DNA of 64,000 nucleotides, from assembly GCF_033344935.1 (NCBI RefSeq), contig NZ_JAWPMM010000001.1:1040001-1104000 (forward strand), written 5' to 3'. The notes beneath the pieces were generated by a model, which saw only the letters and a list, made by a program, of their open reading frames with translations, was not told the origin of the DNA and searched no databases. The DNA comes from Reichenbachiella sp. (lineage in GTDB: Bacteria > Bacteroidota > Bacteroidia > Cytophagales > Cyclobacteriaceae). The translations under genes and the position numbers were made by a program. Positions 14,711 through 22,853 of the stretch are shown in pieces (the stretch's first letter is position 1; every line of letters begins with the position of its first letter).

Positions 14711-15739
14711 ATGAAAAAAGCACTATTTCTCTGTGGATGTTTGTTCTTTTTATTTCTTTGGAGTTCGGCGCAAGACTCGTTAAATACCTTTAGCAACCAG
14801 ATCAAGCAGTATGAAGAAAATGACGAGTTTAATGGAGTGATAGCTATTGCTATGGAAGGGAAAGTATTTTTTCATCGTGGCATTGGCTTTGCGAATTTTG
14901 AAGACCAGATCAAGAATGATCGGTCAATGCCAATGCCAATCTCCTCGATCACCAAACCTTTTACTGCTATGGCAATAATGCTTTTGGTAGAAAGACAACT
15001 GATGGATTATAAGGATCAAGTAAGCAAGCATATAGAGAACTTTCCATATCAAAATATTACGATTCAACACCTGCTTAATCATACCAGTAGATTTAAAAGA
15101 TCATATAAAGACGATCTGTCCACTACGGACGAAATACTGAATTATGTGATAAACAAGAAACCTAAACTTTCGTTCGAGCCAGGTGATAAATTCCAATACA
15201 GCAATTTGGGCTATTCATTGCTTGCAGCGATAGTGGAAAAGGTTTCGGGAAAGCCATTTGACAGATTCCTATCAGAAGAAATATTTAAGCCACTGAGCAT
15301 GAACAACACCTTTTTACTCACAGATGAGAACGCGAAAATTCCAAAAGCCAATTCCTACGACAAAAATGGGAATTTAACAGCATGGCACTTAGATTCTTAC
15401 CCAGGTGCAAAGGGTATCTACGCATCAGCAAACGACTTATTGAAATGGGATCAGGCACTCTATGGAGAACAACTGGTCTCACAAGAAACGATTTCAAAAT
15501 CCTATACCAGTGGGACATTAAACGACGGATCGACGATAAACTACGGATATGGTTGGAGGAAGTGGAATGGAAATGAACACTTGATCTTTCATGCTGGTGA
15601 TTGGGTCGGAAACGAATCGATTTTGTTCAGGGACCTTGACAGAAAAATGACAATCATCATCATGGCAAATCGTGAAAATGAGATCAGCAAGTGGCAGTTG
15701 ATGGATCAGATACTTGCCGAACTGGATTACGATAATTAA
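14711..15739 (+). CDS. Serine hydrolase, class C beta-lactamase/DD-peptidase fold
   Basis: 342 residues with a signal peptide (to about residue 20, SSAQ). The motifs are SITK (Ser79, Lys82) as the catalytic SxxK, YSN (Tyr163-Asn165) as YxN, and HAG near residue 295 in place of KTG. That is the pattern of the beta-lactamase-related esterase/peptidase group rather than of true AmpC. Substrate unknown. The cassette starts at 14677, but its expected end box (GCCCCAGAAC) is absent. The gene is followed by only half an attC, so the 3' end of the cassette was lost. The coding frame looks intact. Confidence 0.85.
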   Translation: MKKALFLCGCLFFLFLWSSAQDSLNTFSNQIKQYEENDEFNGVIAIAMEGKVFFHRGIGFANFEDQIKNDRSMPMPISSITKPFTAMAIMLLVERQLMDYKDQVSKHIENFPYQNITIQHLLNHTSRFKRSYKDDLSTTDEILNYVINKKPKLSFEPGDKFQYSNLGYSLLAAIVEKVSGKPFDRFLSEEIFKPLSMNNTFLLTDENAKIPKANSYDKNGNLTAWHLDSYPGAKGIYASANDLLKWDQALYGEQLVSQETISKSYTSGTLNDGSTINYGYGWRKWNGNEHLIFHAGDWVGNESILFRDLDRKMTIIIMANRENEISKWQLMDQILAELDYDN

Positions 15740-15768
15740 TTTCCATTCCTCATAGCTGATCGTTAACA
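15738..15768 (+). other. Right half of an attC site (remnant)
   Basis: CCATTCCTCATAGCTGATCGTTAACA matches the right end of the 162-bp attC family (compare CCCACTCATCATAGCTGAGCGTTATCT at 11,462-11,489, both shown in short parts). No left half or R'' box precedes it; the hydrolase gene ends at 15,739. A deletion has removed about 130 bp. Confidence 0.7.
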
Positions 15769-15847
15769 TTAATGTTTAAAAAAACGTTCCGAAAAAGCTG
15801 AAAAAAGGCAATAAAGAGAAGTAAGTACATTGAAAATATATTTTATT

Positions 15848-16441
15848 ATGAAAATTCAAATGGTAATATTTTTTGCGTTAGTGATGCTTAGTGCCTGCAA
15901 CAGTACAAAGGAATCTGGTATCACCAAACAACCAACTTTAGGTGATTACCAAGTTGGTGAAAAGTGGGTTTGGAAATATAAAGGCGTAACGACGGAAGGA
16001 GAAGTGCGCTCAGATGGAAGGGATGTAAGAGAAATAGTCAGTATTGATGGAGTATTAGGTATCACAATTGGAAATGATACTATTCCCGTAACTGACATCG
16101 TGAAGCCCGATGAAAGCGAAACACCTAAATATGACTGGCCACTGAAAGTGGGTAAAAAGTGGAAATATGAGAACAATTGGACAAGTCAAGATGGCACAAC
16201 TGGAAAGCAAAGTCAAGAGTCTGAAATATTATCATACCAGGAAGAAACGGTAGAAGCTGGAACATTTATGGCCTACACTATTAAATACACGGGCAAAACC
16301 ACAAATTCCAGAGGATATAACGCAAATGAAGAGGAGGTTTGGCTGTATGCGCCAGAAGTGAAAAATTTTATTAAACTCACTCAAACTCAAGGTGACTTTT
16401 TATATGTAGAGGAGTTAATAGAATATTCAAAACCAGAATAA
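15848..16441 (+). CDS. Hypothetical lipoprotein
   Basis: 197 residues from the ATG at 15848; a TTG at 15830 is less likely. The lipoprotein signal is MVIFFALVMLSAC. The mature protein is beta-rich: YQVGEKWVWKYKGV, WPLKVGKKWKYE, VEAGTFMAYTIKYTGK and EEVWLYAPEVKNFIKL, a pattern common in Bacteroidota outer-surface lipoproteins. No named family. It sits 79 bp after the half attC. No matching end box follows it, so its cassette is incomplete. Confidence 0.7.
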   Translation: MKIQMVIFFALVMLSACNSTKESGITKQPTLGDYQVGEKWVWKYKGVTTEGEVRSDGRDVREIVSIDGVLGITIGNDTIPVTDIVKPDESETPKYDWPLKVGKKWKYENNWTSQDGTTGKQSQESEILSYQEETVEAGTFMAYTIKYTGKTTNSRGYNANEEEVWLYAPEVKNFIKLTQTQGDFLYVEELIEYSKPE

Positions 16442-16574
16442 ATCGAAATATGCAAAAGCAAATGCGGGAGAGTAAAGCATATGATAGCAGCATATATTAA
16501 TTGATAATTACATTTGGCCAAACTAAGCTTCATTCATAAACGATATAGCCTAAAAATGAACACTCCTCAGTTTA

Positions 16575-16847
16575 ATGGATAAACCCAATCTAACTGTAGT
16601 TGCAGGTTGCAACAGATTATGTAAATCTTCATTTGCTACAACCCAAACACCAGACTATTATGATTACGACAAGATTTATCTGAATTTTTATCAAAAAGAA
16701 ATGGATTCAAATAAAAGGGACTTTGTTGCTAACAATAAATGCAGACTTTTGCCAGAAGAGCGAGTTCAACAAGCGCGAATACAAACTTCACTTACCGGGC
16801 GAGCTTCAACTCAACAACAAGCAGAATTTTGTATTTTGCAGTTTTAG
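16575..16847 (+). pseudogene. Decayed zeta-toxin-like ATPase fragment
   Basis: The frame begins KPNLTVVAGCNRLCKSSFA, which reads like the P-loop start of zeta-toxin-like ATPases (PNLTVVAGCNGSGKSS) with Gly and Ser of the Walker A motif changed. DYDKIYLNFY follows, as in that family. Most of the protein is then missing. After about 45 residues the frame no longer resembles the family, and a different frame stays open to 16,860. It is best read as a broken gene. It lies in the eroded part of the array; toxin-like genes are common cassette cargo. Confidence 0.5.
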
Positions 16848-16856
16848 AAAAATAAA

Positions 16857-17861
16857 GTGATCGAAACGCTCTATTTCCAGATTAATAACCTTGCAGCTTA
16901 TAGCTTGATTATTTCTGCTATTCTGGTCATAAAAGACAGAAAGCGGATCAGAGGTGCATATGCGATCATCGGATTTATGTCATGCGTTTTTCTTTATCTG
17001 GTAATAGATTTCGTCACTTATCCAGTCCTCAAATGGATTTTCGTACTAGGGCCATTTTTGCTACCGTTTTCCTTTTGGATGATGGCACGAACATTTTTCA
17101 ATGACGAACCCTATGCTAACAAACGGGCTTTAATTTATGTACTTACCACTAGTTTCGTCTACTATATCCTTTACCTCTTAGGTAACTTTTCGTATTGGAC
17201 AAAGGCCTCCGCAATTGCAGGTAGGGCATTGTCAATCTTTTTCATCATATTGGCAATGATTGAGACGCAATCTGGAAAGCCTACTGACCTTGATGATCAA
17301 AGGATTCGGTTAAGGAAATACTTTACCTACTTTATAGGTTTGGTGGTTTTCATTACCACCCTTTCAGAATTGGGATTGTCAAAAGATGAACAGGAATTAC
17401 CCAAACTGGTACAGCGAAGTGCAATTCTACTTTTAAATACACTATTTATCGGGATTAATTTTTCCATAAAAAGTTTTCTCTTTGATTCGCGAAAGAAGAA
17501 CGCTGAGGTGAACAACCCAGATCTGATTGACAAAATCCAACGGTTTATGATTGAACAGGAATTTTACAGAAAAGAGAAACTAACCATCGGTCAATTGGCT
17601 GAAGCATTGGAGGAACAGGAATACAAAACCAGACGTGTGATCAATCAGGAAATGGGTTACCGTAATTTTACTGATTTCATCAACTCCTACCGGATCAGGG
17701 AAGCTACCGATCTTTTGAAGGATCGAACTAAATCCAAACTCACCATTTTGGAAATTGCTTATAAAATCGGGTTCAACTCTATTGGCCCTTTCAACAGGAC
17801 ATTCAAACAGGCTACAGGATTTACTCCTACAGATTATAGAAAGAAACACATGAACAGCTAA
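16857..17861 (+). CDS. Membrane-anchored AraC-family regulator
   Basis: 334 residues, GTG start. The N-terminal half (1-200) has six or seven hydrophobic segments. The C-terminal 100 residues form an AraC-type double helix-turn-helix: LTIGQLAEALEEQEYKTRRVINQEMGYRNFTDFINSYRI, then LTILEIAYKIGFNSIGPFNRTFKQATGFTPTDYRK. Membrane AraC proteins of this layout are frequent in Bacteroidota and presumably sense an envelope signal. The gene is 92 bp upstream of the desaturase fusion and may regulate it. A short inverted repeat (TTGCCGATTT/AAATCGGCAA, 17,865-17,886) lies between them. Confidence 0.85.
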   Translation: MIETLYFQINNLAAYSLIISAILVIKDRKRIRGAYAIIGFMSCVFLYLVIDFVTYPVLKWIFVLGPFLLPFSFWMMARTFFNDEPYANKRALIYVLTTSFVYYILYLLGNFSYWTKASAIAGRALSIFFIILAMIETQSGKPTDLDDQRIRLRKYFTYFIGLVVFITTLSELGLSKDEQELPKLVQRSAILLLNTLFIGINFSIKSFLFDSRKKNAEVNNPDLIDKIQRFMIEQEFYRKEKLTIGQLAEALEEQEYKTRRVINQEMGYRNFTDFINSYRIREATDLLKDRTKSKLTILEIAYKIGFNSIGPFNRTFKQATGFTPTDYRKKHMNS

Positions 17862-17953
17862 TCCTTGCCGATTTCAAAATCGGCAATCAAATTCCATCAT
17901 AAGAGAGAATTACATCACGTCCATTCATAGCTTGGCCGAAAAATTCAATTATT

Positions 17954-19540
17954 ATGGAGGTATTTTTCAACGAGTTCTTATCCGCCTATGGCAATATTAT
18001 CATCATTGATTTCCTTCGGTATTTCATTACGGCAAGTGTGGCATTTTTGCTCTTCTGGATACTATTAAGAAAGGTTCTGAATCATCGGTTTATCCAACCC
18101 AGTTGGCCCAAATCTTCCAAACTATGGTATGAGTTTCGATACTCACTTAGTACCGTTCTGATTTTTGCAACCATTGGGACTGGTGTTCATCTGGCTAATC
18201 AAAAGGGCTATATCCAAGTTTACCATAACATTGAGGTTTATGGAGGGTTTTACTTCTTCCTGAGTCTGGTCATTATGCTTGTTTTTCACGACACTTATTA
18301 CTACTGGACACACCGATGGATGCATCATCCTAAAGTTTATAAATATGTCCACAAGGTGCACCACATGAGCACTAATCCATCACCCTGGGCTGCATATTCC
18401 TTTCATCCATTAGAAGCGATTATTCAGGCGATGGTATTGCCCATTATCTTGGCCTTCATTCCGGTTCATGGAATAGCTTTATTCATTTTCCTTACATATA
18501 TGATTGTCAGAAATGTACATGGTCACTTGGGATTTGAGCTCTTTCCAAATCGTTTCATTCGCAGCAAGTGGATCAATTGGCATACGACAACCACTCACCA
18601 CAACATGCATCATCGGTATTTCAAAAGCAACTTTGGACTTTATTTTATTTGGTGGGACAAGTTGATGAAAACGAACCACGATAAATATGAAAAAGAATTT
18701 GAGGAAATTACTTCTCGAAAGAAATCTTGCCTTGCAAAACTCAAAGTGTTGGGGCTGCTTATTCTTTTCTCATTATCAGCAAATGCCCAATCACCACAAG
18801 GAAAATGGATGACTTTTAATGAGGAAACAGGAGCACCATTGTCTATAATACACATCTATCCAAACATTCAAACGAACTCATGGGAAGGAAAAATCGACAG
18901 TATTATTCTACAGCCCAACCAGGGTGAACACCCGATTTGTATTAACTGTCCGGGAGATTTTAACAATCAACCTGTGATTGGTTTACAATTCCTTTGGAAT
19001 TTTCGAAAATCTGGAGATGAATGGACAGGAGGGAAAGTCCTTGACCCGGAAAGTGGAAATATCTACAAAAGCAAGATTTGGTTTGAAAGTAGTGATGAAA
19101 TAAAAGTAAGAGGATATGACGGATTTTTTGATCTCTTTTATCGAACTCAATTATGGCGAAGGGTGGAGGGTTTTGGAATTAACGGACTTTGGGAAACCAT
19201 CGATGACCGGTACAACCAGGTAAAGGCCCATGTGAGATTACAAACCAGAGGGAACGAGCTGGTCGGTACAATTCAACAAATATTTCAACTCCCATATGAG
19301 GGCAACTACCCAATTTGTGTAGAGTGTGAGGGCGATCTTAAGGATAAACCTATTATAGGAATGAGATTTATGTATGGATTTAAGGAAGCGCACGAAGATT
19401 GGAACAACGGACACATTATTGATCCGGCCAATGGTGCAACTTATTCTGCAAAGTTCTGGCTTGAAGACAAAGATACTTTGATTATTCGGGGCTATTGGGG
19501 GCCTTTCTACCGAACACAAGAGTGGAAACGGTTTGACTAA
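17954..19540 (+). CDS. Sterol desaturase/fatty acid hydroxylase fused to two DUF2147 domains
   Basis: 528 residues. Residues 1-250 are a membrane di-iron hydroxylase with the histidine boxes HDTYYYWTHRWMHH (112-125), HKVHH (133-137) and HTTTTHHNMHH (210-220). Residues 259-279 form a further hydrophobic stretch ending SANAQS, which looks like a signal peptide. Two DUF2147-like repeats follow (about 283-395 and 413-528), each with GKW/GLW at the start, a C-x2-C pair (CINC, CVEC), GKVLDPESG or GHIIDPANG, and YRTQxWxR at the end. DUF2147 proteins are normally separate and exported. The frame is continuous, so this is a fusion rather than two neighbours. Confidence 0.88.
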   Translation: MEVFFNEFLSAYGNIIIIDFLRYFITASVAFLLFWILLRKVLNHRFIQPSWPKSSKLWYEFRYSLSTVLIFATIGTGVHLANQKGYIQVYHNIEVYGGFYFFLSLVIMLVFHDTYYYWTHRWMHHPKVYKYVHKVHHMSTNPSPWAAYSFHPLEAIIQAMVLPIILAFIPVHGIALFIFLTYMIVRNVHGHLGFELFPNRFIRSKWINWHTTTTHHNMHHRYFKSNFGLYFIWWDKLMKTNHDKYEKEFEEITSRKKSCLAKLKVLGLLILFSLSANAQSPQGKWMTFNEETGAPLSIIHIYPNIQTNSWEGKIDSIILQPNQGEHPICINCPGDFNNQPVIGLQFLWNFRKSGDEWTGGKVLDPESGNIYKSKIWFESSDEIKVRGYDGFFDLFYRTQLWRRVEGFGINGLWETIDDRYNQVKAHVRLQTRGNELVGTIQQIFQLPYEGNYPICVECEGDLKDKPIIGMRFMYGFKEAHEDWNNGHIIDPANGATYSAKFWLEDKDTLIIRGYWGPFYRTQEWKRFD

Positions 19541-19552
19541 GAAAAATAAAAG

Positions 19553-19670
19553 CCCTGTATTAAATGATATTGCACATTTCTCCACTGAGTTAGTTGACGT
19601 AAAAGTGCAAAACCAAAATTTTAGCGTTGTTTAAAAGTCCAGAGGCACTAGTTCTAGCTGGGCGTTGAGT
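19553..19670 (+). other. Decayed attC site 12 (about 118 bp)
   Basis: The right end GCTGGGCGTTGAGT (R' box GTTGAGT, 19,664-19,670) and the blocks AAATGATATTGCACAT, AGTGCAAAACC and CCAGAGGCAC match attC 6 (9,879-9,997). The left R'' box is poor (GTATTAA-like). The following gene starts 7 bp after the R' box. Confidence 0.6.
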
Positions 19671-19677
19671 ATAAGAC

Positions 19678-20883
19678 ATGAAGCAATTAATTATTTCTAC
19701 CCTTGTTCTTTTTTCATTTTGTAAAAATTCAAAATGCCAAGGGTTTGATACACGTTGGATAGATCAAGTTGAAACTGATTCACGAAGTTTTACACGGAAA
19801 ATCAATAGCCGTGCATTAGTTGTTGGAATATTTGAAAATGGACAAGATTCCTTGTTGACGTTTGGTAGAATTAATTTACTCGGTCGCAAGCCTGATGGTG
19901 AAGATGTTTTCCAAATAGGTTCTGTAAGCAAAACTTTTACAGGGTATCTATTGGCTAAAGCTATTGTAGATGATGGTATCGACGTCCATAGTCCTGTGTC
20001 TGACTTTCTTCAAATAAAAGGAAAAGAAAAGTACGGAAATACTAGTTTGCTTTCACTTTCTACTCACACGAGTGGTTTACCTAATAATACAATCACACTT
20101 TTAACACCAACATTTATAAGTTATGTAGGAACAATTATCGCTTTTAATCAATTTGTTTTAACTCCATTGGAAGTCTCACAATGGATAATAGATGTGCCAT
20201 GGAAAATTGCGTTTATACCTCCTCCAATACCTTTCTTCTCAATGTATGGAAAGAAATCTGTTAATTTTGATTTAAACCTCTACAATCCCAATCAGAAAAA
20301 GCAAAGTGAATTTCATTATTCCAATTTAGGAATGGGCCTTTTAGGACAGATTTTGGCAGAAAGAAAGGGTTTGACTTATGAGGAATTGTTAAAATCTGAT
20401 TTAACTGAAAAATTTGGGCTAAATAATACCGGAATATCTTTGGCAAAGAAGCAAAAAAGAAATTTTGCAACACCACATAATATACTTGGAATTAGAACTC
20501 TGAGAACCAAGTTTAAACAGGGTGGAATAGAAGGGGCTGGTGGTATCAGATCAACTGGTAATGACATGCTAAAATATTTGAGACTACAACTGGAAGGTGT
20601 GGATTCCAGTGATTCTTTAATATTTAAAACTCTGCAAAAAAGCTATTTTGTCTCTGAAAACCCTAAGCAAACCGGATTGGAGATGGGGATTGGATGGATA
20701 AAATATAATCCTCCAGGTGATTCTGACCATACCATTATTTGGCATAATGGCCAGATCGCTGGAAGCTCGGCATTTATCGGATTCATTCCCGACAAAAAAA
20801 TAGGAATCTTTATTCTATCAAATAACGGAAGAGCTAAAAAGATTACAAAGTTGGGCTTCAAACTACTTCGAGAATACAAATAG
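19678..20883 (+). CDS. Serine hydrolase, beta-lactamase/DD-peptidase fold
   Basis: 401 residues with a signal peptide (to about 20). Motifs are SVSK (Ser82, Lys85) as SxxK, YSN in HYSNLGMGLLG near 215, and HNG in WHNGQIAGSSAFIGF near the C-terminus. The closest known type is the AmpC-related hydrolase/esterase group. It shares the fold with the product of 14,711-15,739, but the two differ in length and detail. It follows decayed attC 12. After the stop, CACCCAAC (20,889-20,896) looks like an R'' box but does not match the cassette start TTGAGTATAAG, so the cassette was rearranged. Confidence 0.85.
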   Translation: MKQLIISTLVLFSFCKNSKCQGFDTRWIDQVETDSRSFTRKINSRALVVGIFENGQDSLLTFGRINLLGRKPDGEDVFQIGSVSKTFTGYLLAKAIVDDGIDVHSPVSDFLQIKGKEKYGNTSLLSLSTHTSGLPNNTITLLTPTFISYVGTIIAFNQFVLTPLEVSQWIIDVPWKIAFIPPPIPFFSMYGKKSVNFDLNLYNPNQKKQSEFHYSNLGMGLLGQILAERKGLTYEELLKSDLTEKFGLNNTGISLAKKQKRNFATPHNILGIRTLRTKFKQGGIEGAGGIRSTGNDMLKYLRLQLEGVDSSDSLIFKTLQKSYFVSENPKQTGLEMGIGWIKYNPPGDSDHTIIWHNGQIAGSSAFIGFIPDKKIGIFILSNNGRAKKITKLGFKLLREYK

Positions 20884-20896
20884 ATTCTGCACCCAA

Positions 20897-21549
20897 CAAA
20901 AAATACACGGAATGTAGGAGAACAGAGTAATTCAATCTTATATACATTGACTCTAAATGTAGCGACTTGACGAGTTGGAGATTCCATACCAGGTCTATTC
21001 AAAAGTTGTGTTTCCTTAGGAAAGAAACCATGATCTATAAGAAAACAGCTCTAATTATTATGTTTTTTATACTTGGAATGTCTCCATTTGTCTTAGCCAT
21101 TAAATATTGAGGAGACACAGTTCCCAATTTTTTCTACAAATACCACAATGGCCATATGATCAATTACTTCTCCTTTCACTTGCTTATAGCCCTATGTGAC
21201 GCCGGTATATCCGGGCAAAACAAGTAACTCTTTTTAATGCTCTTTTAGGCAGGTATGTAAATCACTCATCATTAAATATTTTGGTTAGGAAGCAACTTCA
21301 AGTTGATAGTTTTTACTAAAAATTAGATCTTCACAAGAATGGATTTATACCATAAATCAGGGATTATATGAAATGCCTTTTTCGTGGTAGAAGTGACCAA
21401 AAGTCAACTCAATAAATGAATTGTTGAGGCTTATTTAGAAGACGCTTTTATTGTCTTAACTATCTTTCTCTTGTACAATATAAGATTAAGTCATAGCTTG
21501 TTCAAACAAAAAAATATAACTACTATGAAGCCTCTTAGCTAACTTAATT
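20897..21549. other. Non-coding junction at the end of the array
   Basis: 653 bp without a convincing gene. A 26-codon frame at 21,031 (MIYKKTALIIMFFILGMSPF...) stops at a TGA. Reading through that stop it would stay open for about 38 further codons, so it may be a remnant of a small membrane protein. No attC, inverted repeat pair or terminator stands out. It separates the eroded array from ordinary chromosome. Confidence 0.5.
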
Positions 21550-22269
21550 GTGGACAAATCCATACAAATCATATCCATCCCAAATTTACTGGTAGCCTTC
21601 GTGCCAGTCGTAGCCGTTTTATTTGTGCTTTGGAAATGGAAGGAGGGAGTGAAAACATCCGTGTGGGCGCTAGTGCGAATGGTCATCCAGCTGGTCTTGG
21701 TGGGTTATGTGCTTACCTATATTTTTGAGTCGGACAGTGCCTGGATGGTGATCGGTGTATTGGCGGTGATGCTTTTCTCTTCGAGTTGGATTGCTTTGCG
21801 CACGCTTAGTACACGGAGAAACGAACTTTTGCTCAAGGCTTTGCTTGCCATCATAGTTGGTGGATTAGCGGTTTTGGTATTGATTACTCAAGGCGTGTTG
21901 ATGCTTGATCCTTGGTATTTGCCACAATATTTGATACCGCTAGCTGGAATGATTTTTGCCAATGCGATGAATAGTGTAAGCCTGGCTGGTGAGCGACTGA
22001 CTTCCGAGCTGGAAAGAGGATCAGACTACCAGCAAGCCCGAAATACAGCTTTAAGAGCGGCATTAATTCCCATTACCAATTCTCTATTTGCTGTCGGCTT
22101 GGTATCGCTTCCTGGTATGATGACCGGGCAGATATTGTCTGGTATTTCACCTTTGATCGCCGTACGCTATCAAATTATGGTGATGTGCATGGCTTTCGGC
22201 TCTGCGGGTATTTCTGTTGCGCTATTTTTATTTTTAATAAAAGCCAATTTTGTCTCCAATGAGGAATAG
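21550..22269 (+). CDS. fetB: FetB-like (UPF0014) ABC transporter permease
   Basis: 239 residues with six or seven membrane segments. Family features are ALVRMVIQLVLVGYVLTYIF, LIPLAGMIFANAMNSVSLAGERL, RNTALRAALIPITNSLFAVGLVSLPGMMTGQILSGISPLIAVRYQI. In E. coli FetAB exports iron. The start used is GTG at 21,550. The ATPase partner fetA is not in this window; the upstream neighbour is non-coding junction, so it may have been lost or lie elsewhere. Confidence 0.85.
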   Translation: MDKSIQIISIPNLLVAFVPVVAVLFVLWKWKEGVKTSVWALVRMVIQLVLVGYVLTYIFESDSAWMVIGVLAVMLFSSSWIALRTLSTRRNELLLKALLAIIVGGLAVLVLITQGVLMLDPWYLPQYLIPLAGMIFANAMNSVSLAGERLTSELERGSDYQQARNTALRAALIPITNSLFAVGLVSLPGMMTGQILSGISPLIAVRYQIMVMCMAFGSAGISVALFLFLIKANFVSNEE

Positions 22270-22316
22270 ATAGAAAGACCAGATGAAAATCCGGCGTTTC
22301 GCATTATCATTGCACT

Positions 22317-22592
22317 ATGTTCCAGCTATTTCAAACAACAGTCATTCAATCCATTATCTATCTGACCAATGCGTGGTTGATCTATAACATGGCAATTAAA
22401 TACCTGTCAGATCACCAACAATCTTCACTTTTTCTTTGGATTGGAATACCAGTGATTGGACTGGTGAATTTTGCGCTGGCTCGTGTGATTCATCCCGACG
22501 ATCCAAGAATGGGCAAACATTTCAGGCATAGCGCAGTGGCCATTTTGGCTATATGGCTGCCTTTACTTTATTTCTTGCCGATCTACTTTTAA
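22317..22592 (+). CDS. Small membrane protein
   Basis: 91 residues with three hydrophobic segments (about 8-26, 38-56, 70-90) joined by short loops (DHQQSS, HPDDPRMGKHFR). No family recognised. It lies 47 bp after the FetB-like gene and could share its transcript. Confidence 0.6.
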   Translation: MFQLFQTTVIQSIIYLTNAWLIYNMAIKYLSDHQQSSLFLWIGIPVIGLVNFALARVIHPDDPRMGKHFRHSAVAILAIWLPLLYFLPIYF

Positions 22593-22678
22593 GCACTGCA
22601 GTACTACTGAGTAGGGTATTGTTGATTTTGGTCTTTCTACCATCAGAGAAAAGTTAAAATCAATTAAATTCTAATACT

Positions 22679-22840
22679 ATGACTACCAGTAAAACTAACC
22701 CTTCAGTAGAATCTTACATTACTGAATCAGTAGACACTAAAAATTCCGAGATTCAAAAAAGTGACGACCGTTTTTATATTGGCCTGACTAGCTTGGCGTT
22801 GATCGGATTAGTGACCTTGTTGGTGTTTGCCTTGGCTTAA
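22679..22840 (+). CDS. Very small single-span membrane protein
   Basis: 53 codons: a polar N-terminus (MTTSKTNPSVESYITESVDT, then KNSEIQKSDDRF) and one C-terminal membrane segment of 21 residues (YIGLTSLALIGLVTLLVFALA). The composition and the ordered layout argue for a real tail-anchored peptide. It ends 13 bp before the convergent transporter gene. Function unknown. Confidence 0.55.
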   Translation: MTTSKTNPSVESYITESVDTKNSEIQKSDDRFYIGLTSLALIGLVTLLVFALA

Positions 22841-22853
22841 GCTCAGCAAAGGT

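Larger units (their letters stand above)
1..20896 (+). mobile_element. Distal part of a chromosomal integron cassette array (integrase not in window)
   Basis: Genes are separated by imperfect palindromes that start with a box ending in AAC and close with a GTT box. For nine consecutive cassettes the bases after the GTT crossover point are the reverse complement of the box at the far end of the same cassette, for example GTTGTGCAC at 1372 with GTGCACAAC at 3420, and GTTGGGGTGC at 3545 with GCACCCCAAC at 6846. This is the known signature of integron cassettes. Nearly all genes point right; the methyltransferase is the one exception. The attC orientation places attI and intI to the left, outside the window. 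From about 15.7 kb the sites are incomplete, as expected of the old, decaying end. The right limit is approximate. Confidence 0.85.

Noticed and set aside
16540..16560. Possible R' box (ACGATATAGCC) before the zeta-like fragment
   Set aside because: The GTT core is missing and no complementary end box or palindrome could be found.
14711..20883. The two serine hydrolases as antibiotic-resistance beta-lactamases
   Set aside because: Both have HAG or HNG in place of KTG and resemble the broad esterase/DD-peptidase-like group; nothing in the sequence supports beta-lactam breakdown.
20889..20896. CACCCAAC as an intact R'' box of an attC
   Set aside because: It does not match the start of its own cassette (TTGAGTATAAG), and no R' half follows within 250 bp. 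Kept only as a sign of decay.
21031..21230. Small membrane protein gene
   Set aside because: An internal TGA after 26 codons and no recognisable family; described as part of the junction.
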